From Streptomyces sp. RKAG293 (lineage in GTDB: Bacteria > Actinomycetota > Actinomycetes > Streptomycetales > Streptomycetaceae), in contig NZ_JAJOZB010000001.1 in NCBI RefSeq assembly GCF_023701745.1, forward strand, positions 3,106,501 to 3,170,500: 64,000 nucleotides of DNA. Reading direction: 5' to 3'. A program made the position numbers and the translations under genes. Positions 27,159-35,765 of the stretch are shown here, piece by piece. The stretch's first letter is position 1, and every line of letters starts with the position of its first letter. A model generated the notes under the pieces. The model saw nothing but the letters and a program-made list of their open reading frames with translations. It was not told where the DNA came from and made no database searches.

Positions 27159-27225
27159 GGGACCGGCATCCGAGCCGAGGATCCGGGACCGGGATCCGAA
27201 ACGGGGATCCGGGACGGCCGCCGCC
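27159..27225. repeat. Short imperfect GGATCCGGGACC repeats
   Basis: Several degenerate copies of GGATCCGGGACC(GG) occur head to tail in the gap between the methyltransferase and amidase genes. Probably simple slippage sequence; no function evident. Confidence 0.6.
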
Positions 27226-27247
27226 GGCGGCCGATAGCATCGGAAGC

Positions 27248-28240
27248 GTGTTCAGCGACGAGTCGAGGATGAGCGGCAGGACCGGCGCCGTGGTCATTTC
27301 CGTGGCCGCGTTGGTGCCCACCTGCTTCGCGGGCTGGCTCGTGTACCAGTCGATGCACGGGCCGGGCGGCGACGACGGGGCCCAGCGGGTGCTGCCCCTG
27401 CCGTCGACGTCGGCCCCGGCGAACCCGAACGAGCAGACGGACGGCAAGGCCGAGTCCCCGACGTCTCCGGCGTCGGGGAGGCCGCCGTCGACGGATCCGC
27501 AGCGGAAGGCGTCCGGTACGTCCCCGGCGAAGGGGACGCCCGCCGCCCCGGCCGCAGCACTCCCGCTCAACGGGAGGACCGTCGTCATCGACCCGGGGCA
27601 CAACACGAACAACGTCAACCACACCGCGGACATCAACCGGCTCGTCGATATCGGGACGACTCGCAAGGAATGCGACACGACCGGCACGTCCACCAACGGT
27701 GGATACGCCGAAGCATCGTTCACCCTCGACGTCTCCCGGCGGGTCCGCACCCTGCTCGCCGAGCGCGGGGCGAAGGTGCGGCTGACGCAGGACGGCGACC
27801 GGTCGTTCGGACCGTGCATCGACGAGCGGGCGCGGATCGGCAACGAGGCGCACGCGGATGCGGCCGTATCCATTCACGGGGACGGTTCGGCGGCCGGGAA
27901 TCGCGGATTCCATGTGATCACCCCGGCGTCCCTGCACGCGGGGGCCGCCGACACCCGGCCCATCGTGGCGCCGTCCGGTCTGCTCGGTGCGGCGCTGAAG
28001 TCGCACTTCGCGACCGACACGGGCTCGGCGCCCGCGAACTACCTGGCGGACGGCACGGGGCTGATGGCGCGCAGCGATCTGGGCGGGCTCAATCTCTCCA
28101 CCGTCCCCAAAGTGCTCATCGAGTGCGGCAACATGCGGGATGCGCAGGACGCGGCGCAGTTCACCGATCCGAAGTGGCGGCAGCGGGCAGCGGAGGGCAT
28201 CGCTGACGGTATTACGGCTTTCCTCCAGGGAAAGAGGTGA
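27248..28240 (+). CDS. N-acetylmuramoyl-L-alanine amidase (Amidase_3)
   Basis: 330 residues. An N-terminal membrane anchor (about residues 13-34) and a Pro/Thr/Ser linker expose a zinc amidase domain (about 105-330). Zinc ligands and catalytic residue appear in order: VIDPGHN, GGYAEASFTLDVS (Glu), SIHGDG (His) and LIECGNM (catalytic Glu). It cuts the bond between MurNAc and the stem peptide outside the membrane, for wall remodelling. GTG start. A terminator hairpin lies 40 bp after the stop. Confidence 0.92.
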   Translation: MFSDESRMSGRTGAVVISVAALVPTCFAGWLVYQSMHGPGGDDGAQRVLPLPSTSAPANPNEQTDGKAESPTSPASGRPPSTDPQRKASGTSPAKGTPAAPAAALPLNGRTVVIDPGHNTNNVNHTADINRLVDIGTTRKECDTTGTSTNGGYAEASFTLDVSRRVRTLLAERGAKVRLTQDGDRSFGPCIDERARIGNEAHADAAVSIHGDGSAAGNRGFHVITPASLHAGAADTRPIVAPSGLLGAALKSHFATDTGSAPANYLADGTGLMARSDLGGLNLSTVPKVLIECGNMRDAQDAAQFTDPKWRQRAAEGIADGITAFLQGKR

Positions 28241-28279
28241 CCAACCGGTAGCCATTCGGCGCCGATTGCGCACCAGTTG

Positions 28280-28303
28280 CCGCACCCGGCTCACCGGGTG
28301 CGG
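28280..28303 (+). terminator. Terminator hairpin after the amidase gene
   Basis: Perfect 10-bp arms CCGCACCCGG / CCGGGTGCGG with a CTCA loop, 39 bp after the amidase stop. No T-run, as usual in this genome type. Confidence 0.65.
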
Positions 28304-28416
28304 ACCACACCCTTACGATGGGGGGCCACTCCCGCGCCTCGCCCCTGAACTGGCTAGAGAGCGCTGCGCGTACCGGCGACAGCGACGAAGACACCGAGAC
28401 CGACAAAGGACCTTAC

Positions 28417-29337
28417 GTGAACATCCGCTCCCTGTCCCGAGGAGACGGCGCGGTGATCGGAGCAGCGGTGCTGCTGCTGATCGCTTCGTTCCTGCCGTTC
28501 TTCTCCATCGATGTTGGTTCAGGATCCGACGAGACGGTCAGTACGTGGAGCGCGGCGCTGTTCCCGCTGCTGCCGACCGTGACCCTCGCCGCCCTCGCGG
28601 CGGCGGCCCTGATCGTGCTCGGCCGGGCCATGGTGCCCGCGGGCCGCCAGGTGGCGGGACTGACCCTGGAGCAGTGGGGCACCGCGCTGGCCGTCTTCGT
28701 CGGCTGGGCGGCGCTGTGGTCGGCGTTCTCCACCGTCATCCCGGACGTGGGCCACGGCGGCGACGGCGACAACATCAGCAAGGGCGCCGGCGCCTGGCTG
28801 ACGCTCGTCTTCGGCATCGCGTTCGCGGTCCTCGCGGTGCTGTCGTCCCGCCTTCCGGCCCTGCAGGTCCCGCTGATGGGCGCCCCGAAGCAGCCGCAGC
28901 CGTACGGTGGCGCGCCCTACGGTGCGCCGCAGCCGGGTCTGGGCCAGCCGGGCATGCCGCAGCCGGGTATGCCGCAGCCGGGTGGCTACGGCTACCCCGG
29001 CGCTCCGGCCCCCGACCCGTCGTTCGGCGGACAGCCGCAGCCCCAGCCGCACGCCTTCGGCGGCCAGGCGCCCGCGCCCGCACCGGCCCCGCAGTCGCAG
29101 CAGCCGGCGCAGGGCCAGCCGCCGCAGTCCGGTTCCTCGGACTTCACGGCGTTCTGGTTCGCGGTGCCGGTGCCGCGTCCGCTGTTCGCGGAGGACGGTT
29201 CGCCGACGCCGATCGCCGAGCTGGCGCCGGGTACGTGGTACCTGGCGGTGGAGCAGCGGGGTGCGGCGCTGATCGCGCAGACGCAGGACGGCCGGCGGGG
29301 CGTGCTGCAGGACACGAGCGGTATTCAGCGCGGCTGA
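28417..29337 (+). CDS. DUF5336-like four-helix membrane protein with Pro/Gln-rich linker
   Basis: 306 residues. Four hydrophobic helices (about 10-30, 45-75, 85-110 and 125-150) are followed by a cytoplasmic Pro/Gln/Gly-rich tail (about 155-240) with repeated QPGMPQPG units. A compact C-terminal domain starts near SDFTAFWFAVPVPRPLFAEDGS and ends DGRRGVLQDTSGIQRG. The GTG start follows AAAGGA at 6 nt. The family is common in Streptomyces and of unknown function. Single gene flanked by terminators. Confidence 0.8.
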   Translation: MNIRSLSRGDGAVIGAAVLLLIASFLPFFSIDVGSGSDETVSTWSAALFPLLPTVTLAALAAAALIVLGRAMVPAGRQVAGLTLEQWGTALAVFVGWAALWSAFSTVIPDVGHGGDGDNISKGAGAWLTLVFGIAFAVLAVLSSRLPALQVPLMGAPKQPQPYGGAPYGAPQPGLGQPGMPQPGMPQPGGYGYPGAPAPDPSFGGQPQPQPHAFGGQAPAPAPAPQSQQPAQGQPPQSGSSDFTAFWFAVPVPRPLFAEDGSPTPIAELAPGTWYLAVEQRGAALIAQTQDGRRGVLQDTSGIQRG

Positions 29338-29355
29338 CGTTCGCGACCGACGTGT

Positions 29356-29386
29356 GAGCCCCCGCCCGGAATCCGGGCGGGGGCTC
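29356..29386. terminator. Strong terminator hairpin
   Basis: GAGCCCCCGCCCGGA pairs with TCCGGGCGGGGGCTC around a one-base centre, followed by ATGTCTTTC on the plus strand. It ends the DUF5336-like gene. Confidence 0.85.
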
Positions 29387-29426
29387 ATGTCTTTCGCCGC
29401 CCCGACCGGTGCCGTACAGTCCTGAT

Positions 29427-29441
29427 CTGACGCATCGTCAG
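29427..29441. promoter_or_regulatory. Perfect 15-bp dyad upstream of the LLM oxidoreductase
   Basis: CTGACGCATCGTCAG has perfect 6-bp arms and lies 21 bp before the start codon. It is the best copy of the second dyad type found near sterol-like genes in the window. No KstR-type site is seen here. Confidence 0.65.
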
Positions 29442-29462
29442 TTACCAGGGAGGCGGCACGCC

Positions 29463-30473
29463 ATGAGGCTCGGGCTGGCACTCGGCTACTGGGGGCGTGG
29501 GCCGCGGCCGCGCGATGTGGAACTCGCGCAGGAGGCCGAACGCCTCGGTTACGACTCCGTGTGGACCGCCGAGGCGTGGGGTTCGGACGCTTTCACCCCG
29601 CTGACCTGGATCGCGGCGCACACGTCGCGGATCAAGCTGGGGACGGGCATCGCGCAGATGGCCGCCCGCTCCCCCACCGCCACCGCGATGCAGGCGCTCA
29701 CCCTGGACCATCTGTCCGGCGGCCGGATGCTGCTGGGGCTCGGGCTGTCCGGGCCGCAGGTGGTCGAGGGGTGGTACGGGCGGCCGTTCCCGAAGAGCCC
29801 GCTGACCGCGACCCGCGAGTATGTGGACGTGCTGCGGCAGGTCTTCCGGCGGGAGGGGCCGGTCGAGCTGGCCGGGCGGTTTCACAGCCATCCGTATTCC
29901 GGCGAGGACGGTACGGGGCTCGGTAAGGCGCTCAAGCCGATCACCCATCCGCTCCGGGCCGATCTGCCGATCCTGCTCGGCGCCGAGGGTCCGAAGAACA
30001 TCGCCCAGACGACCCGCATCGCGGACGGCTGGATGCCGCTGTACTGGTCGCCGATGCGTACCGACGTCTACGAGCTGTCGCTGGCCGAGGCCCCCAAGGA
30101 CTTCATGGTCGCGCCCCTGGTGCGGGCCCAGGTGTGCGACGACGTGGCCGAGGGGCTGCTGCCGGTCAAGGCGATGCTCGGCTTCTACATCGGCGGGATG
30201 GGTGCCCAGGCGAAGAACTTCCACGCCGACCTGATGGCCCGGATGGGGTACGAGGAGGAGGCCCGGCACATCCAGCGGCTCTTTCTGGACGGGCGCCGGG
30301 AGGAGGCGGTGCTGGCCGTTCCGGACGCCTTCGCCGATGAGATCTCGCTGGTCGGACCGCGGGAGCGGATCGCGGAGCGGCTGGAGATGTGGCGGTCGGG
30401 CCCGGTCACCGACCTGCTGGTGACCGCGCCCGATCCCGACACCCTGCGTGTGCTCGCCGAGTTGAACGGCTAG
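29463..30473 (+). CDS. LLM-class F420-dependent oxidoreductase (Rv3520c-like)
   Basis: 336 residues, a bacterial-luciferase-like TIM barrel. The N-terminus LGLALGYWGRGP, then YDSVWTAEAWGSDAF, KLGTGIAQMAARSP and HLSGGRMLLGLGLSGPQVVEGWYG are typical of F420-binding members. Its closest remembered relative is mycobacterial Rv3520c, a KstR-regulon member. The hydride-transfer substrate is unknown. GGGAGG precedes the ATG at 9 nt. The upstream dyad links it with the other lipid or sterol genes here. Confidence 0.88.
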   Translation: MRLGLALGYWGRGPRPRDVELAQEAERLGYDSVWTAEAWGSDAFTPLTWIAAHTSRIKLGTGIAQMAARSPTATAMQALTLDHLSGGRMLLGLGLSGPQVVEGWYGRPFPKSPLTATREYVDVLRQVFRREGPVELAGRFHSHPYSGEDGTGLGKALKPITHPLRADLPILLGAEGPKNIAQTTRIADGWMPLYWSPMRTDVYELSLAEAPKDFMVAPLVRAQVCDDVAEGLLPVKAMLGFYIGGMGAQAKNFHADLMARMGYEEEARHIQRLFLDGRREEAVLAVPDAFADEISLVGPRERIAERLEMWRSGPVTDLLVTAPDPDTLRVLAELNG

Positions 30474-30483
30474 CGGGGACGAT

Positions 30484-31029
30484 CTAGCCCCCGAGCTGGC
30501 TCGCCGACGGGATCTGGTCCTTGACCTCGGCGCCCGCCTGCTTGCCCGCCTCCTTCACACCGTCGATCGTCTTCTGGAACGTGCTGACCACGTCGTCCGT
30601 CGAATCGCCCTTGCGCAGCTTGCTGGGCAGGTCCTTGAGGGCGGCGATTCCGGCGGTCAGCGGGGCCACCAGCTTGGAGAGCGTCGGGTCGCCCTTGGCG
30701 TTGTCCGCCGCGGCCTTCAGCCGGTTGTAGGCGAACGCCCCGGCCAGCCCCCCCTTGACCAGGGCGAACGTCCGGCCGTCCGCGCCCTTCTTGAAGGTCC
30801 CGGCGCGGTACGGCTTGATGATCCACTGATAGGTGGCGCCCGCCGCGAGCCCGGCGTTCGCGACGAAGCGGGTCTTGGCGAGCTTCTGCTGCTCCACCGT
30901 GGTCGACGGCGTCGGGCTGCCGGACACCTCGCTCTTCGCCTTGTCGTTGCACGCGGTCGTCGCGGTGAGGAGCGCACCGCAGAGCAGCAGCGCGGTCAGC
31001 AGGCGGCGCAAGGGGATGCCGTTCGGCAC
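30484..31029 (-). CDS. Putative lipoprotein
   Basis: 181 residues. A signal peptide (RRLLTALLLCGALLTATTAC) ends in a Cys at a slightly unusual lipobox (TTAC). The mature part is mostly helical (Lys/Ala/Asp-rich) with no recognised domain. The GTG start is supported by GGAGG 6 nt upstream. Its 3' end faces that of the LLM gene, 10 bp away. Probably an outer-face membrane-anchored protein of unknown role. Confidence 0.75.
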   Translation of the reverse strand: MPNGIPLRRLLTALLLCGALLTATTACNDKAKSEVSGSPTPSTTVEQQKLAKTRFVANAGLAAGATYQWIIKPYRAGTFKKGADGRTFALVKGGLAGAFAYNRLKAAADNAKGDPTLSKLVAPLTAGIAALKDLPSKLRKGDSTDDVVSTFQKTIDGVKEAGKQAGAEVKDQIPSASQLGG

Positions 31030-31154
31030 GGTCGACCTCCGAGGACGTACGGGGCACACGTCCTCGCAGGATCACCCGGCCGGCACACCCCCGCCACTCG
31101 GGCGCCGGGACCGCCGGCCCGGTTGCCGGTGGCCGTCCGGGCCGTCCGGGCCGT

Positions 31155-31934
31155 TCAGAACGCCGTACGCGCCAGCCAGTGGTCCAGCAGCTCGCGGTCG
31201 CCGAGCACCTGCACGCGGTCGCTGTCCAGCGGCAGCCGCCGGTAGAAGGCGAGCAGCAGGTCGGTGAGGGGAGCGCGCAGGGCCACGTCGCCCTTGGCGT
31301 GCTCGCGCCGCCAGGTGACGGATTCCGGGCCGCGTTCGATCACCCATTCGGCGACCAGCCCGGCCGGGCTGTCGGTGGCGTGCAGGTGCAGGGTCTGTCC
31401 GTGGCCGCGCAGTTCCACGAGTTCCGGGGTCTGCTCGACCGCGAGCGGATCGGTGATGATCTCCAGCCACTCGTCGATCGCGTCCGCGGCCAGCTCGGCC
31501 GGCGCGTGGTACTCGCTCCAGGTGGCCAGCGCGGCGTCCGCCCGGTGCACCAGGGTCTCCAGGACCATCCGGCGGGCCCAGAAGCCCGCTTGCTGCGACC
31601 GCGCCCAGGTCCATACCGGCAGTTCGGGACCGGCCTCGCGCAGTGTGGCCGCGAACCGCTCGGCACCCTCGGCCAGCCAGCTGTCGAGCTTCTCGCCGGC
31701 GGGTGCCTCGTAGTCCGGCACCTGGTTCTCGGGGAGGTACTTCTCGGCCCTGGTGCCGACGATCGTCTCCGCCCAGCGGTGCGCCTGGCCGACGTGGGCC
31801 GCCAGCTCGTGCAGGGTCCAGCCCGGGCAGGTCGGCACCTTGGCGCCGGGGTCGGAACCGCGGAGTGTGTCACGCAGCCGGGCGGTCTCCTCGACGATCG
31901 CCGTGCAGTACGCCTCGTGCTCCAGCCAGGCCAT
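31155..31934 (-). CDS. Maleylpyruvate isomerase family / mycothiol-dependent DinB-fold protein
   Basis: 259 residues. An N-terminal DinB-like four-helix bundle has the metal-site His residues in LHELAAHVGQAHRW and in LVHRADA, with the opening AYCTAIVEETARLRDTLRG and PTCPGWTLHELAAHV typical of the family. A C-terminal domain binds substrate (LHLHATDSPAGLVAEWVIERG). Family members use mycothiol as cofactor or are of unknown function. Starts at ATG; monocistronic. Confidence 0.87.
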   Translation of the reverse strand: MAWLEHEAYCTAIVEETARLRDTLRGSDPGAKVPTCPGWTLHELAAHVGQAHRWAETIVGTRAEKYLPENQVPDYEAPAGEKLDSWLAEGAERFAATLREAGPELPVWTWARSQQAGFWARRMVLETLVHRADAALATWSEYHAPAELAADAIDEWLEIITDPLAVEQTPELVELRGHGQTLHLHATDSPAGLVAEWVIERGPESVTWRREHAKGDVALRAPLTDLLLAFYRRLPLDSDRVQVLGDRELLDHWLARTAF

Positions 31935-32017
31935 GCGCCGCCATCCCTCGTCTACTTCATATCGAAAGGATTTTCCACCAGCAGTTTCAACCAGCCTAAC
32001 GGGGCAAGGCGAGGGTT

Positions 32018-32305
32018 ATGTCCAGACGCTACCGAGGCAATCCCGCAGCGGCGATCATTCTGATCGTCGCAGATGTCGCGGCCCTGATCCTGATCCTGTG
32101 GATACTCATGTATCTGCTCGACGCCAACAGGGCCAACGACCTGGTCAACTGGGTCCACCATTCAGCGAATTGGCTCGCGGGCTGGTCCCTCGACCTGTTC
32201 ACCATGGATTCGGACAAACTCCGCACCGTGCTGAACTACGGCCTGCCGGCCGTCGTTTACCTGGTCATCGGCCATGCCGTGGCCGGCCGGGTCAATCGGG
32301 CCTGA
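32018..32305 (+). CDS. Small membrane protein (95 aa)
   Basis: Two transmembrane segments (about residues 11-33 and 68-86) flank an amphipathic stretch rich in Trp and Asn. The basic N-terminus (SRRYRGNP) predicts a cytoplasmic start. GCGAGG precedes the ATG. Similar small proteins are common in Streptomyces and are not characterised. Divergent from the DinB-fold gene. Confidence 0.75.
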   Translation: MSRRYRGNPAAAIILIVADVAALILILWILMYLLDANRANDLVNWVHHSANWLAGWSLDLFTMDSDKLRTVLNYGLPAVVYLVIGHAVAGRVNRA

Positions 32306-32325
32306 TCCGGCGGCGCGGAAGAAAC

Positions 32326-32343
32326 CGGCCGGCAGGCCGGCCG
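32326..32343. terminator. Short bidirectional terminator
   Basis: CGGCCGGC / GCCGGCCG with an AG centre, between two convergent genes. Confidence 0.45.
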
Positions 32344-32398
32344 CCGGAGCCCGGCCGAGCCCTGGCGGCAACGTCCCCTGACAGCACGGCCGTACGTC

Positions 32399-33508
32399 CT
32401 AGCAGCAGCCCGCGTCGTCCGGAGCCAGGCCGATCGGGAGCCGCTCGCCCCCGAAGACCGCGGTGGTCGCCTCGTCCCCCCCGAGCGCGGCCACCGCGAG
32501 CAGCAGTGCGCCGGCCGTCCAGGAGGTACGTTCCTCCGGCCAGACGGCGTCGTCGTCGTAGACGTAGCCCGTCCAGTACATCCCGTCGTCCCCGGTGCGC
32601 AGGTGCTGGATGTCGGCGAGGATCTCCACCGCGCGATCGGACTCGCCCATCGCCCACAGGGCGAGGGCGAGTTCCGCGCTCTCCCCGCCGGTGACCCAGG
32701 GCCGGTCCGAGACGCAGCGGACCCCGAGGCCGGGCACCACGAAGGTCTCCCACAGCGCCTCGATGCGCTGCTTGGCGGCGGGGCCGCGCAGCGCGGTGCC
32801 GAGCACCGGGTAGTACCAGTCCATGGAGAAGCGCCCCTTGTCGAGGAAGCGCTCGGGGTGGTGCAGCACCGCGTGGCCGAGCAGGCCGGTCGCCAGTTCC
32901 CAGTCGGGCTGCGGCTCCTCGCGGTAGTCCGCGACGGCCAGCGCGCAGCGCAGCGCCTGGTAGATCGAGGACGAGCCGGTGAGCAGCGCCTCCTCGGGGA
33001 AGCTGCCGTCGTCGTCGCGCTTCCAGGCGATCTGGCCGCCGGGCAGCTGGAGCGCGAGCACGAACTCCACGGCGGCGTTGAGGGTCGGCCAGAGGCGTTC
33101 CAGGAAGGCGTCGTCGCCCGTGGACAGGTAGTGGTGCCAGATGCCCACGGCCACGTAGGCGACGAAGTTGGTCTCGCGGGTCCGGTCGAGGGGCTCCCCG
33201 GGCGCGACGGCCGCGTCCGCACCGGGCACGTCGCCTGCGTACGAGTAGGACGCGTACCAGGAGCCGTCGGTGTTCTGCCGGTCGGCGAGCCAGCGGTACG
33301 CGGCCTCGGCGCGGCCGTGTTCGCCCGCCGCGTCCAGGGCCATGGCCGCCTCGACGTGGTCCCACGGGTCGAGGTGCCCGCCGGTGAACCACGGTATGGC
33401 GCCGTCGGCCCGCTGGATCGCGGCGATGCCGGCCACGGTCAGCTCGGCCTGCTCGGCGGTCAGGACTCCGGGCAGGACGAGGTGTTCGGTGCGTCCGGGA
33501 CTCGTCAC
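32399..33508 (-). CDS. Alpha/alpha-barrel protein annotated as prenyltransferase-like
   Basis: 369 residues. Repeated helical pairs with Gly/Trp-rich turns (GAIPWFTGGHLDPWDHVEAAMALD, TDGSWYASY, DRPWVTGGESAELALALWAM) indicate an (alpha/alpha)6 barrel of the squalene-cyclase / glycoside-hydrolase type. There is no DxDD or DDxxD prenyl-cyclase motif, so a terpene cyclase activity is unlikely, and a glycan-acting role is as plausible. The GTG start overlaps the methyltransferase stop (GTGA). Last gene of a three-gene operon with a glycosyltransferase and a methyltransferase. Confidence 0.75.
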   Translation of the reverse strand: MTSPGRTEHLVLPGVLTAEQAELTVAGIAAIQRADGAIPWFTGGHLDPWDHVEAAMALDAAGEHGRAEAAYRWLADRQNTDGSWYASYSYAGDVPGADAAVAPGEPLDRTRETNFVAYVAVGIWHHYLSTGDDAFLERLWPTLNAAVEFVLALQLPGGQIAWKRDDDGSFPEEALLTGSSSIYQALRCALAVADYREEPQPDWELATGLLGHAVLHHPERFLDKGRFSMDWYYPVLGTALRGPAAKQRIEALWETFVVPGLGVRCVSDRPWVTGGESAELALALWAMGESDRAVEILADIQHLRTGDDGMYWTGYVYDDDAVWPEERTSWTAGALLLAVAALGGDEATTAVFGGERLPIGLAPDDAGCC

Positions 33509-34248
33509 GCGTCCACCCGCGCATCCAGCACGGGGGTGTGCGGCTTGGTGGCGTAGGCCACGAAGCTCTTGCCGATCAGCGGGTTGAGCGCCTGCTCGGC
33601 GACCTTGGTGGCCAGCGGCTTCTTCATGATGTCCCAGACCAGGAGCTTGTGGTAGAGCTTCACCGGCAGGGCCTTGTCGTTGTCGACGCCGACGGCGCAC
33701 TTGATCCACCAGTACGGGGAGTGCAGTCCGTGCGCGTGGTGGGTGCCGTAGGGCTGGAGGCCGGCCTCGCGCATCTTGCCGAGCAGTTCGTCGCCCCGGT
33801 AGATGCGGATGTGGCCGCCCTCGACCTCGTGGTAGGCGTCGGAGAGCGCCCAGCAGATCTTCTCCGGGCCGAAGCGCGGCACGGTGATCGCTATCCGGCC
33901 GCCGGGCCGCAGCACCCGCACCATCTCGGCGAGTACGCCCTTGTCGTCCGGGATGTGCTCCATGACCTCGGAGATGATCACGACGTCGAAGCTGTCGTCG
34001 GGGAACGGCAGCTGGAGCGCGTCACCCTCCATCGCGACGGCGGACGCGCCGGCCGGGGCCTCGCCCTCCGCCTTCATCGCCGCGAACCATTTGGCGACCT
34101 CGCGGATCTCGTCGCCGTTGCGGTCCAGGGCGACGACATTGGCGCCGCGCCGGTAGCACTCGAAGGCGTGCCTTCCGGCGCCGCAGCCCAGGTCGAGGAC
34201 CCGGTCGCCAGGGGCGAGCGGGAAACGGGAGAAGTCGACGGTCAGCAC
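33505..34248 (-). CDS. Class I SAM-dependent methyltransferase
   Basis: 247 residues. SAM-binding motif VLDLGCGAGRHAFECYRRG near residues 18-36, acidic VVALDRN, and the post-motifs FDVVIISEVMEHIPD and LRPGGRIAITVP. The long C-terminal portion (HGLHSPYWWIKCAVGVDNDKA) is specific to this subgroup. It overlaps the glycosyltransferase gene by 7 bp and the barrel-protein gene by 4 bp, so it methylates a product of the same pathway, probably a glycan or glycolipid. Confidence 0.87.
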   Translation of the reverse strand: MLTVDFSRFPLAPGDRVLDLGCGAGRHAFECYRRGANVVALDRNGDEIREVAKWFAAMKAEGEAPAGASAVAMEGDALQLPFPDDSFDVVIISEVMEHIPDDKGVLAEMVRVLRPGGRIAITVPRFGPEKICWALSDAYHEVEGGHIRIYRGDELLGKMREAGLQPYGTHHAHGLHSPYWWIKCAVGVDNDKALPVKLYHKLLVWDIMKKPLATKVAEQALNPLIGKSFVAYATKPHTPVLDARVDA

Positions 34249-35546
34249 GGAGCCTCTGCTTTCGTCCGGTGGGTCGGGGCGGGGGCGGCGGACTGGGCGG
34301 CGATCGCCGCTCGGTAGTGCTCGGCCGTGCCGATGGCGGCCTGTTCCCAGGTGAAGCGGCTGAGGACGCGCTGCCGGCCGGCCACACCGAGGCGGCGCCG
34401 CAGGTCCGCGTCCCCGAGCAGCCGGCCCAGGGCGGTGGCGAGCGCGCCGGCGTCACCGGGCGGTACGGCGAGACAGGTCTCGCCGTCGGTCCCGGCGACC
34501 TCGGGGATCGCGCCGCCGGTGGTGGCGACCAGCGGGGTGCCGGTGGCCATCGCCTCGGCGGCGGGCAGTGAGAAGCCTTCGTAGAGCGAGGGGACGCAGG
34601 CGACCTCGGCACCGCGGATGAGGTCGACGAGTTCGGCGTCGGTGATGCCCTTGACGAAGTCGATGGCGCCTTCGAGGCCGAACCGGGTGATGGCGGCGGC
34701 GACCGGTCCGTCCTCGGCGCGCTTGCCGACGACGACGAGATGCGCGTCGGGTCGCTCCGCACGGAGCTTGGCGAGCGCTTCGACGAGGTGGACCAGGCCC
34801 TTCAGCGGCACATCGGCGCTGGAGGTGGTGACGATCCGGCCGGGGATCTCGGGCACCGAGGCGTCCGGCGAGAAGAGCCGGGAGTCGGCGCCGATGTGGA
34901 CGACGTGGACGCGGTCCCACCGCACCCCGAGGTCCTCCACGATCTCGGCGCGGGAGGAGCCGGAGACGGTCAGCACGGACGGCAGCCGGCGCGCGACGCG
35001 CTTCTGCATCTGCGTGAAGCCGTACCAGCGGCGCACCGACAGCCGGCGCTTCCAGCTGGGCGCCGCGGCCAGGTCCAGCCGCCGGTCGACGGTGATCGGG
35101 TGGTGGATCGTGGTGACCAGCGGGGTGCCCAGGCCGAGCAGCCCGTAGCCGAGCGTCTGGTTGTCGTGGATCACGTCGAACTCACCGCGCCGGGCCGCCA
35201 GGTGGCGCCGGGCGCGCAGCGAGAACGTCAGCGGCTCCGGGAAGCCACCGGTCCACATCGTGCCGGCCTCGACCGCGTCGATCCAGTCGCGGTACTCGCG
35301 CAGCCCGGGATTGCGGAACGGGTCCGGCTGCCGGTACAGGTCCAGGCTGGGCAGCTCGGTGAGGGTCACCCCGGCACCGACGGCGTCGAGCACCGGATAG
35401 GGCTGGGCACCGATCACCTCGACGGTGTGGCCGAGCCGGGCGAGCTCACGGGAGAGATGGCGTACGTAGACGCCCTGGCCCCCGCAGAAGGGGTTCCCCT
35501 TGTAGGTGAGCAGCGCGATCCGTAGTGGCATGGCCTCAACGGTCAC
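34242..35546 (-). CDS. Family 4 glycosyltransferase
   Basis: 434 residues with a GT-B fold. The N-domain has LLTYKGNPFCGGQGVYVRHLSREL; the C-domain has VVVGKRAEDG and the donor-binding E-x7-E motif in PSLYEGFSLPAAEAMATGTPLVA. It moves a nucleotide-activated sugar to an unknown acceptor. The GTG start is chosen since AAGGGGG lies 6 nt upstream; an in-frame ATG 15 bp downstream is possible. First gene of a GT, methyltransferase, barrel operon divergent from kstR, with a KstR-type operator in the shared promoter region. Confidence 0.87.
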   Translation of the reverse strand: MTVEAMPLRIALLTYKGNPFCGGQGVYVRHLSRELARLGHTVEVIGAQPYPVLDAVGAGVTLTELPSLDLYRQPDPFRNPGLREYRDWIDAVEAGTMWTGGFPEPLTFSLRARRHLAARRGEFDVIHDNQTLGYGLLGLGTPLVTTIHHPITVDRRLDLAAAPSWKRRLSVRRWYGFTQMQKRVARRLPSVLTVSGSSRAEIVEDLGVRWDRVHVVHIGADSRLFSPDASVPEIPGRIVTTSSADVPLKGLVHLVEALAKLRAERPDAHLVVVGKRAEDGPVAAAITRFGLEGAIDFVKGITDAELVDLIRGAEVACVPSLYEGFSLPAAEAMATGTPLVATTGGAIPEVAGTDGETCLAVPPGDAGALATALGRLLGDADLRRRLGVAGRQRVLSRFTWEQAAIGTAEHYRAAIAAQSAAPAPTHRTKAEAPC

Positions 35547-35599
35547 TCCCGGCCCCCTTCTCACTCACTTCCGCCGGAGCGTAACCGGTCGCGCTAATC

Positions 35600-35613
35600 T
35601 AGAACAAGTTTCA
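35600..35613. promoter_or_regulatory. KstR-type operator between the glycosyltransferase operon and kstR
   Basis: TAGAACAAGTTTCA matches TnnAACnnGTTnnA exactly. It lies 54 bp from the glycosyltransferase start and 152 bp from the kstR start, so it may serve autoregulation, the divergent operon, or both. Confidence 0.7.
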
Positions 35614-35765
35614 GACTCGAACGTTCAGAACCGAATCTACCGGCAGCGGCACGGCCCCGAATGAGACGGACCAGGTGATTCGCACCACGACATCTGTCCT
35701 GCCATCATGCAACGCAGTGCCACGGTGACCGCGGATTACGGATGGAATGTCACGGAATGGGACAT

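Noticed and set aside
27159-27240. GGATCCGGGACC repeats considered as a CRISPR-like or transposon end array
   Set aside because: Units are too short and irregular, with no spacers, cas genes or transposase nearby.
35613-35640. A second KstR-like half-site pair (GAACGTTC region) next to the kstR operator
   Set aside because: It lacks the 2-nt spacing of the consensus and could be chance; not listed as a separate operator.
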